A stretch of 7,851 nucleotides of DNA. Source: Acidobacteriaceae bacterium. GTDB lineage: Bacteria; Acidobacteriota; Terriglobia; Terriglobales; Acidobacteriaceae. The stretch lies in the NCBI GenBank assembly GCA_030049955.1, contig JASIJX010000405.1:1-7851 (forward strand). Direction: 5' to 3'. The notes under the pieces are model-generated. The model was not told the DNA's origin and did not search any database. It saw nothing but the letters and a program-made list of their open reading frames with translations. This document shows positions 1 through 6,007 of this stretch, piece after piece. The stretch's first letter is position 1. Each line of letters opens with the position of its first letter. Made by a program: the position numbers and the translations under genes.

Positions 1-49
1 TTGTGGAAATGTAGTCGCGAATATTGTTGGAAAAACAGGGGGTTGTGGC
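1..49. other. Short noncoding stretch beyond the terminator
   Basis: The bases between the window edge and the terminator tail contain no supportable open frame, promoter or repeat. It is probably the start of a spacer to the next gene outside the window. Confidence 0.4.
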
Positions 50-80
50 AAAGAAACGGGGCCCTCTGGCGAGGGCCCCG
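50..80 (-). terminator. Intrinsic terminator of the receptor gene
   Basis: Positions 57-66 and 71-80 form a perfect 10-bp, very GC-rich stem closed by a 4-base loop at 67-70. Read on the minus strand, the stem is followed directly by TTTCTTTG (56 down to 49), the U-rich tail expected of a Rho-independent terminator. It starts about 30 bases past the receptor's TGA stop. On the plus strand the stem is not followed by a T tract, so it should act on minus-strand transcripts only. Seen directly; termination itself is inferred. Confidence 0.85.
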
Positions 81-109
81 GATGAGAATTGGAAATAACC
101 TAGCGCCGG

Positions 110-3100
110 TCAGAAAGTGAAGTGGGCGCTCATGGTAATCATGCGATTGCTTCCGATGGTGTTGTAGACGGAGCCGAAGTTGGCCGCGTTATTGGGGCAG
201 CCGGAACTGCCGACCGTATTCACCCCGGAAACGCAGGTGCGGACGCCGGCAGGGATATAAGTGGGAATGGTGGTGCCTTTGCCGGAACCGGTCGAGTAGG
301 GCGACTGGTCGAGGTTCTGGAGTGCTGTTTGCTGATCGACCGAGTTGGGACTGGTCACGATCTGGCCGTAGTTGACGTAGTAGTACTCGCCCGGCTGGCA
401 GTTGAGGTCGTTCGCGATGGCTGCCTGAGTGGCCGATGTCGAGCAGGCCGAGTTTTGGCGAATCTGGCCCTGGTTCATCGGCACGTCGAGGCTGGTGGTG
501 TTAGTTACGTTGAACACGTTGAAGTCGTAGCGCAGGCCATACCGCTCGGTGATGTGGAACTCCTTGCGCAGAGAGAGATTGAGCTGCTTCTGCGGCGACT
601 GGCGGAAGATGTTGCGCTGCGGAGGAGCGAAGTTGGTTTCGTAGATGTCCTGCGGGTCAGTGCCGGTGGAGACAGGTACGCCGTCGGTTCCGGGCTGGAT
701 GTAATCGATCTGGATCTGGCTGGGATCGATGGCGGGGATATAACTACCGCCGGTGCCGCGCATAGCGCCCTTATTGCCGGTGTAAGCAGATTTCGGGTTG
801 GAGGGATTCTTGATGCCCAGCACGGGGTTCATGAGCTGGGGATAGTCGCCGAACTTGATGCTGCCGGCAGCGCCGTAGAACTCATAGAGCGAGTAAGGCT
901 CGCCGCTCTGCACGATGCCTGTGCCATTCAGGCTCCAGTTGTTGGTGAATTGCGCCGCGAGGGTGTGCGCTTTGGCCATGTTGGGCACGTTAACCTGGAA
1001 GTACGCGGTGACTACGTTAGTCCGGTCAAAGTCCGACGAGGCCCAGGAATCGCGCAGGTTGGTAGGATCGGTGCCGGTGAAGAACAGGCCAAGATCGCTC
1101 TGCTCGTCGAGTGTATGGCTCCAGGTGTAGCTGGCGCCAACCATGTAATTGCTCGACATCCGCTTGTCGAGGTGAGCCTGCAGAGCGTCGTAGGCGGAGT
1201 TGCCGGCGGTTTTGTAGAAAGAGGCGTTGGGGCTGAAACCGACGTAAGGCGCACGGAAGTCGGTGTTGCCGCCGTCCTCGGTGTTCCATGGCTCGCCGGC
1301 GATAGGAGCGTAGTCGCAGTATTTGGAGCCGCACTCGTTCTGGTTGAGGACCTCAAAGCCGTAGCTCGCGGTCTCGCCCCAGATGGGATTGGTGGAAGTG
1401 GCGATTCCCGGCGTATTGAAGGGGATTGGCACGACCGCATGGCGTCCGCGGTTGCCCACGTAACCTAGATCGACAACCGTGTTGGAGTTCGGCTGCCACT
1501 GGACGTCCAGCGCGTAGTTAATGGAGTAGGGCAGCGTGTTGGCGCGATCATAGGTGCCAAAGTTGAGTGTGTATGGGCAAAGCGTGTAACCCTCCTGGCT
1601 CTGCACGCCGCCGCAATTGGGTCCAAACGCGGCGTATTCACTGCCCGCGGCTGGTGAGCCAGTCATAGCATTGAGGGTGTTCTGGAGCGCAACGTTGATG
1701 GTTGCAGGATTGGAACTGGGCGGAGTATACGCAGGGCTCCCGGAGCTGGTGAGCGCCGCTCCCATCGTATCTTCGAGTGTTGAACCCTGGCCGGTGACAT
1801 ATGTGACGAGCGGAGCGGACTCCGTAACTCCAAAAGGACCGCCGTAACCGGAGCCTGCGGGTTGCGAAAGATAGGTGAAGTACTCGCCGCGATCGTAGTA
1901 CATGCCACCGGCGCCGCGAACCACAAAGTTGGCGTGATTGCGCATCGGAATCCAAGCGAAACCGACACGCGGCGAAATGCCCCATTGACGGCCCGTGAGC
2001 GTGGACGCGCTTACGCCTGCGGTCGGATTCTGCTTGTTGTTGCCTGCAATGATGAATCCGGCGTTATTGACGCTAAATCCCGTGGTCGTGGTGCCGGTGA
2101 CGCTGTAACGGGCTGGATCGAAGTTGAAGAAGTTGCCGTACTTCTCCGTCATGCCGCCGTGGTAGTCATAGCGGACGCCTAGAGTAATGCTGAGGTTGCT
2201 CCTGGCCTGCCATTTGTCCTGCACGTAGGTTGCCAGCTCATTGGTGCGATAGTAGCGGTTGGCGTTATTCCTGCCGGTGGACGGGTCGATGGACTCGATG
2301 ACATTGGAGCTCGACACTTCGCCCTGCAGGAAATCCTCGAAGTTCTTTGTCTCAATCTGCTCGATGCCATTACGGTTGTTATCGATGTTGAGTTGCGTGT
2401 AGCTGTAACCGCCGCCGGCGACCAGGGTGTGATTGCCTTTGACAAAAATAACGTTGGTGGAAGGATTGATGCGGTTCTGGTAGAAGCCCATATCGGCAAA
2501 GGAGCTATAGGGGCCGACCTTCAGGCCGGGCGAATCAGGCTGGTTGCTGGCGAAGCTCTTCAGCAACAGGCCGGGCAAGCCGCCGGTGAAGAATGGTCCG
2601 CCCTGCGTGGGCAGCGTGGTTGACCCGTTTATTCCAAAATTTGCCGGACCGCTCCCGTTGGTGAGGGTTTGCTGGTAATTGCTGTACGAGGACTGGCGGA
2701 AAAAGCCCAGACGCTGCTCCCAGTTGAAACGCGGGCTGATCTGGATGGTATTGTCGAGAGCCGCAACCTGCGCTCCGTTATTCTCGGTGACTGGGAATCC
2801 GCCGGTCTGCGAGAAGTCGTAGGGCACCGACACGGGATCGTTCTGGTAGTAGTACTTGGCCGAGACGCGGTCCCTGCTATTGACGTCCCAATCGACAGCC
2901 GCGTTGGCCTGGTCGGAGGTCATAACCGAGCTGCCGATGAGGGTAACGTTCGGCACGCCGAACTGGTACGGACCGGTGTTCTGCGCAGAAGGAATCAGAT
3001 AACTGCCATCGGGCAGCTTGGCATTCATCAGCGCAGACGCGATGGGGTCAATTGTTTTTGAATAGGTGCCGCCGCCCTGGTAGCTTTCCGCCGCGGCATC

Positions 3101-4294
3101 GAGACCGGCCGCGGAACGGTCATCCGTAAGTCCCGAGGGAACCGTCATCTGCGAGAGGCCGGTGGACTGATCGGTAGAGGACATGCGCTGATAGGCGAGG
3201 AAGAAGAAGAGCTTGTCGCGCTTGATGGGGCCGCCGAGCGTGGCGCCAGTAGTCCAGCGGTTCAGGTAGGGATTCTGCAGAGAAAGCGGAAACGCGCCAA
3301 TTCCCTGCTGGCTGAGCTGATACTGCTGGTTGAAGAAATAGGGAGCGGCATTCAAGTCGTTGTTGGCGATATTGCCGTAAACCTGTCCGTGCCATTCATT
3401 TGTGCCGGAGATCGTGTTGACGTCGATTTGTGCGCCGGCGGTTGCGCCTTGCTGCGCGTCATACATCGAGGTGTTCACGCGCAACTCGGAGATTGTCTCA
3501 GGCGCCGGTGACGGCAGGCTGTTGCCAATGGAGCCGTAGGGCGAAACGCCTTCAAGCGATGCGCCACCTACGGGACCGGCGCCGGCTGCAGAAGAAGCCG
3601 AGGTGCTGCCCGCGCCGATGTTGAAATTAAAACGCTGCGAAGTAAGGCCGCTCGAGGTCATGCCGTTGAAAAGATTGGTGACGTCGACGCCATTCACCTG
3701 CATGGTATTGGAAGTGGCGCGCTGGCCATTGGCCTGGATGTTCTGGTTGCCGAGCCCGGAGTTGGTGTTGAGGCCGCTGAGCAGCTCGGCATTTGTGCCC
3801 GGCGAGAACACGGCAAGCTGGGTAAAGCTGCCTGTGGCCAAGGGCGTGGCCGCGATCTGCTGCGTATCCATCGAAAAGCCGTTGGTGGCGTCGGTCACAT
3901 TGAGCATTGGATTCGCGGTGACTTCTATCGACTGCGTGGTTGCCCCCACCTTGAGCGCGATGTCGACCGTGGTGGCCTGGGCTTCGTGAACGGTGATACC
4001 GGAAACCGTTTGTTTTTCGAAGCCCTGCTCGGCGACCGTGACGGTATAAGAGCCGATGGGCAGATTGAAGACCTGGTAGAACCCGCTCTTCTGCGTCGTG
4101 GTGGACTGCGCGAAGTTCGTAGCCGTGTTATTGACAGTGACCGTGGCGCCGGAGATCGCGGCTCCAGCTGGGTCGAGCACGGTGCCGTTAATGGAACCTA
4201 GTGTCTGTTGCGTCAACGCTGGCAGCGCGCATAGCACAATGGCGAGCGATGCGAGACAGCGCAGGGTAAATCCTCTCCAAGAAAGTCGCTTCAT
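110..4294 (-). CDS. Oar-like TonB-dependent outer-membrane receptor with N-terminal carboxypeptidase-regulatory-like domain
   Basis: This 1394-residue protein is predicted to be an outer-membrane beta-barrel of the Oar-like group of TonB-dependent receptors, which is greatly expanded in Acidobacteria; its substrate cannot be told from sequence. Residues 1-29 form a signal peptide: basic start, hydrophobic stretch around 14-27, cleavage probably near ALT-QQ. Residues about 33-115 are a carboxypeptidase-regulatory-like beta-sandwich (INGTVLDPAGAAISGATVTV, then SGFYQVFNLPIGSYTVTV). A plug-like region spans about 125-295, including NGQRATSNTMQVNGVDVTN at 189-207 and a Ser/Gly/Ala-rich linker at 225-250. 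The barrel follows, with the family-typical GGPIKRDKLFFFLAY at 354-368, and ends in an aromatic residue (SAHFTF), as outer-membrane assembly signals do. Mature cysteines occur only as four pairs after residue 890. I see no convincing TonB box. The ATG is preceded by GAGGT at 5-base spacing, and a terminator follows the stop. Length is normal or slightly long for the group. Family call firm; transport role inferred. Confidence 0.93.
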   Translation of the reverse strand: MKRLSWRGFTLRCLASLAIVLCALPALTQQTLGSINGTVLDPAGAAISGATVTVNNTATNFAQSTTTQKSGFYQVFNLPIGSYTVTVAEQGFEKQTVSGITVHEAQATTVDIALKVGATTQSIEVTANPMLNVTDATNGFSMDTQQIAATPLATGSFTQLAVFSPGTNAELLSGLNTNSGLGNQNIQANGQRATSNTMQVNGVDVTNLFNGMTSSGLTSQRFNFNIGAGSTSASSAAGAGPVGGASLEGVSPYGSIGNSLPSPAPETISELRVNTSMYDAQQGATAGAQIDVNTISGTNEWHGQVYGNIANNDLNAAPYFFNQQYQLSQQGIGAFPLSLQNPYLNRWTTGATLGGPIKRDKLFFFLAYQRMSSTDQSTGLSQMTVPSGLTDDRSAAGLDAAAESYQGGGTYSKTIDPIASALMNAKLPDGSYLIPSAQNTGPYQFGVPNVTLIGSSVMTSDQANAAVDWDVNSRDRVSAKYYYQNDPVSVPYDFSQTGGFPVTENNGAQVAALDNTIQISPRFNWEQRLGFFRQSSYSNYQQTLTNGSGPANFGINGSTTLPTQGGPFFTGGLPGLLLKSFASNQPDSPGLKVGPYSSFADMGFYQNRINPSTNVIFVKGNHTLVAGGGYSYTQLNIDNNRNGIEQIETKNFEDFLQGEVSSSNVIESIDPSTGRNNANRYYRTNELATYVQDKWQARSNLSITLGVRYDYHGGMTEKYGNFFNFDPARYSVTGTTTTGFSVNNAGFIIAGNNKQNPTAGVSASTLTGRQWGISPRVGFAWIPMRNHANFVVRGAGGMYYDRGEYFTYLSQPAGSGYGGPFGVTESAPLVTYVTGQGSTLEDTMGAALTSSGSPAYTPPSSNPATINVALQNTLNAMTGSPAAGSEYAAFGPNCGGVQSQEGYTLCPYTLNFGTYDRANTLPYSINYALDVQWQPNSNTVVDLGYVGNRGRHAVVPIPFNTPGIATSTNPIWGETASYGFEVLNQNECGSKYCDYAPIAGEPWNTEDGGNTDFRAPYVGFSPNASFYKTAGNSAYDALQAHLDKRMSSNYMVGASYTWSHTLDEQSDLGLFFTGTDPTNLRDSWASSDFDRTNVVTAYFQVNVPNMAKAHTLAAQFTNNWSLNGTGIVQSGEPYSLYEFYGAAGSIKFGDYPQLMNPVLGIKNPSNPKSAYTGNKGAMRGTGGSYIPAIDPSQIQIDYIQPGTDGVPVSTGTDPQDIYETNFAPPQRNIFRQSPQKQLNLSLRKEFHITERYGLRYDFNVFNVTNTTSLDVPMNQGQIRQNSACSTSATQAAIANDLNCQPGEYYYVNYGQIVTSPNSVDQQTALQNLDQSPYSTGSGKGTTIPTYIPAGVRTCVSGVNTVGSSGCPNNAANFGSVYNTIGSNRMITMSAHFTF

Positions 4295-4298
4295 TCTG

Positions 4299-4303
4299 AC
4301 CTC
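4299..4303 (-). promoter_or_regulatory. Ribosome binding site of the receptor gene
   Basis: GAGGT on the minus strand lies 4-5 bases before the ATG at 4294-4292. It matches the anti-Shine-Dalgarno complement and supports that ATG, which also begins a good signal peptide. Confidence 0.7.
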
Positions 4304-4323
4304 ACGAGTAATTTGGATATCGG

Positions 4324-4343
4324 CGGTTGTTGTTTAACAACCG
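4324..4343 (-). promoter_or_regulatory. Hairpin or operator-like inverted repeat upstream of the receptor gene
   Basis: Positions 4324-4331 (CGGTTGTT) pair perfectly with 4336-4343 (AACAACCG) around the loop GTTT. The 8-bp stem lies about 30 bases before the receptor start, so it is probably inside the leader transcript, clear of the ribosome binding site. It could be a leader hairpin or a DNA-binding site. No T tract follows on the minus strand, so it does not look like an attenuator by itself. Confidence 0.4.
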
Positions 4344-4389
4344 GCGGCACTGCGTCGGCGGCGCCTTGCGGATAGCGCTCGCCGGAATT

Positions 4390-4403
4390 GTGGCAGTTGC
4401 CAC
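4390..4403. promoter_or_regulatory. Palindromic operator candidate GTGGCAGTTGCCAC
   Basis: This is a perfect 6-bp inverted repeat (GTGGCA and TGCCAC) with a 2-bp centre, the usual size of a half-site pair for a dimeric repressor or activator. It sits about 100 bp upstream of the receptor start, between the divergent genes. The symmetry is seen directly; the regulatory role is inferred, and no regulator gene is in the window. Confidence 0.35.
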
Positions 4404-4702
4404 CGGGGTAAAGGTTTGGGGAGACCAAATACCTGCCAAACTGTCAAGTCGAGTTGATGAAGCTTGATGGACGGCAAAAGAGTAAAAGAACGTCCAAACG
4501 AAAGCTGGAATTTAATAATCTATGCTTCCAGTCTGCGACAACTACAGAGTATTTCCAAGTGAAAAATGGCACTCCGTACGAAGTTAGGACGCAATGCCTG
4601 TGGGAAGCGGGGTCATGGCAGAATTCTACGGATCATAGATAAAAACGTTGTAAAGAAATAACCACCGAGGGCGCTGGGGACGACAGGCGAAAAACGGAAT
4701 CA

Positions 4703-4710
4703 GGCGGTGA
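4703..4710 (+). promoter_or_regulatory. Candidate ribosome binding site for the upstream GTG start of the channel gene
   Basis: GGCGGTGA matches the Shine-Dalgarno consensus GGAGGTGA at seven of eight bases. Its GGCGG core lies 7 bases before the GTG at 4715. It competes with the weaker AAAGAGG at 4786-4792, which is only 3 bases from the ATG at 4796. It therefore favours the GTG start, whereas protein topology favours the ATG. Confidence 0.45.
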
Positions 4711-4714
4711 AAAC

Positions 4715-5974
4715 GTGGCGTACTGCACACCCAGTAAAATCAAAACAAGGCAGCCGTGGCACACCGCTTTCCGGGTGCTTCGGCGAAAGAGGCATATGCG
4801 TGTCTTCGCTTTCATTGCCGGTTTCTCGTGCCTGGGAATCGTGCTGCTCGACGCCTTCCAGACCATCATCCTGCCGCGGCGCGCGACGGGGCGGTTCCGG
4901 TTGACGCGGATCTTCTACATCATCACCTGGCGGCCGTGGGCGTATTTCACCCGCATGCTGCACAGACCGCGCACGCGCGAGACGATATTCAGCTATTACG
5001 GGCCGCTCTCGCTGCTCGTGCTTCTGGTGGTGTGGGCATCGCTGCTGGTGCTGGGATTCGGGTTGCTTTACTACGCCTCCGGCAGCCCGTTTAACGATAT
5101 CCTGACGACGAAGCCAGGCTTCTACTCCGATCTGTATGTGAGCGGGACGACCCTCTTCACGCTGGGCATCGGCGACGAGGTCCCAAAGGTCCCGTGGGTG
5201 CGCTGGATGCTCATTTTGCAGGCGGGGCTCGGACTCGGATTCCTGGCCGAAGTCATCGGTTATTTTCCGGTGCTGTACGGCGCGTTTTCGAAACGCGAAG
5301 TGAGCATTGCGATGCTGGACGCGCGGGCTGGCTCGCCTCCGACGGCCGGCGAGCTGTTGCGGCGGCACGCGTATACGGGAGCGGACAAGGCGCTGACCGC
5401 GCTGCTGATGGAGTGGGAACGCTGGTCGGCTGAGCTGCTGGAAAGCCACATTTCATACCCGCTATTGTGCTACTTCCGCTCGCAGCATACCGACCAGAGC
5501 TGGCTGAGCGCGATGACAGCGGTGCTGGACGCCTCGGCTCTGATGATCGCCGGCGTGCAGGTGCAGGAGGCGCGGCAGGCGCAACTGACGTTTGCCATGG
5601 CGCGGCATGCGCTGGTGGATATATCTCAGATTCTCTCGCTCAAGCCGCTGAACGGCGCGCCCGACCGGTTGCCGCCGGAGCGGTATGAGCGATTGTTCAA
5701 AATGCTCTGCGACAGCGGCGTGAGCGTGTGCGAGGACGGCCACTCGCTGGAGCGGTTGGCCGAGCTCAGGGCGCTGTACGAAGGCTATGCGGAGACGCTG
5801 AGCCGGTATCTTTCGATGCCGCTGCCGCCATGGATCATCGAGCACCCGCAAAAGGATGACTGGCAGCGCGTGGCGAAGTCGCGCGGGGCAACGGACGTGG
5901 CCAGCGCGCTGAATGCCGTGACGGCCGAAGCCGAGCGCATGAGCAGCAATGTGGATCATCGTCACGATTTCTGA
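4715..5974 (+). CDS. Potassium-channel-like membrane protein, one pore loop, long cytoplasmic domain
   Basis: This protein (419 residues from GTG 4715, 392 from ATG 4796) resembles the bacterial ion channels often annotated as two pore domain potassium channel family. It probably forms a multimeric cation pore in the inner membrane. Hydrophobic segments lie at about 29-46, 96-120 and 163-187. Between the last two is a pore loop, SGTTLFTLGIGD (143-154), whose TLGIGD occupies the place of the potassium filter TVGYGD: Thr, both Gly and Asp are kept and Tyr is replaced by Ile. Residues 54-92 are strongly basic, which suggests a cytoplasmic loop. Residues 190-419 are soluble, mostly helical and without a nucleotide-binding or RCK Rossmann motif (no GxGxxG seen); they include SHISYPLLCYFRSQHTDQSW (244-263). 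The gene stands alone on its strand, divergent from the receptor and convergent with the downstream gene. Channel fold is likely; potassium selectivity and physiological role are inferred. Confidence 0.82.
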   Translation: MAYCTPSKIKTRQPWHTAFRVLRRKRHMRVFAFIAGFSCLGIVLLDAFQTIILPRRATGRFRLTRIFYIITWRPWAYFTRMLHRPRTRETIFSYYGPLSLLVLLVVWASLLVLGFGLLYYASGSPFNDILTTKPGFYSDLYVSGTTLFTLGIGDEVPKVPWVRWMLILQAGLGLGFLAEVIGYFPVLYGAFSKREVSIAMLDARAGSPPTAGELLRRHAYTGADKALTALLMEWERWSAELLESHISYPLLCYFRSQHTDQSWLSAMTAVLDASALMIAGVQVQEARQAQLTFAMARHALVDISQILSLKPLNGAPDRLPPERYERLFKMLCDSGVSVCEDGHSLERLAELRALYEGYAETLSRYLSMPLPPWIIEHPQKDDWQRVAKSRGATDVASALNAVTAEAERMSSNVDHRHDF

Positions 5975-5992
5975 GTGGCGGCAACGATGATC
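5954..5992. terminator. Inverted repeat between convergent genes, weak bidirectional terminator candidate
   Basis: GATCATCGT (5954-5962) and ACGATGATC (5984-5992) are perfect 9-bp inverted copies separated by 21 bases that contain the channel's TGA stop. A second, 5-bp hairpin (5995-5999 with 6004-6008) follows and reaches the stop codon of the minus-strand gene. The only 33 noncoding bases between the convergent genes lie here, so transcripts from both sides must end nearby. Neither hairpin has a T tract and the first loop is long, so this is not a canonical intrinsic terminator. Confidence 0.3.
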
Positions 5993-6007
5993 TGAGAGCG
6001 AGTGCTC

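Larger units (their letters stand above)
4295..4714. other. Divergent intergenic region (promoters of receptor and channel)
   Basis: This stretch of about 420 bp separates two divergent genes, so it must hold a promoter for each. The receptor side (about 4320-4410) is GC-rich and carries inverted repeats at 4324-4343, 4341-4346 with 4380-4385, and 4390-4403. The channel side is AT-richer, about 45% G+C over 4441-4680 by hand count. On the minus strand a perfect TTGACA lies at 4447-4442, but the 17-base-spaced position reads TCTCCC, so no sigma-70 promoter can be assigned. Nearby, TGGCAGGTATTTGGT (4438-4424, minus) keeps the -24 GG of sigma-54 promoters but has GT instead of GC at -12. A 6-bp repeat, TGGACG/CGTCCA (4468-4473, 4491-4496), encloses a purine-rich loop. 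No convincing plus-strand promoter was found. The only open frame inside, 62 codons from 4454, lacks family features and is not called. Confidence 0.6.

Noticed and set aside
122..1468. A 448-codon open frame on the plus strand opposite the receptor gene
   Set aside because: It is antisense to a well-recognised receptor. Its translation is Val/Ala/Gly/Arg-rich without domain features, as expected of a shadow frame in GC-rich DNA, and it has no good ribosome binding site.
4415..4429. TTTGG/CCAAA 5-bp inverted repeat
   Set aside because: It is short, with a 5-base loop, and expected by chance. It overlaps other weak promoter-like signals but adds no evidence.
4454..4642. A 62-codon plus-strand open frame in the divergent intergenic region
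   Set aside because: It starts with TTG/ATG without a clear Shine-Dalgarno sequence, sits in AT-richer DNA and its translation matches no family I recognise. A small gene cannot be excluded, but nothing supports it.
4700..5449. A 249-codon minus-strand open frame opposite the channel gene
   Set aside because: Its translation is Arg/Gln/His/Pro-rich low complexity, and it lies opposite a protein with clear membrane segments and a pore loop.
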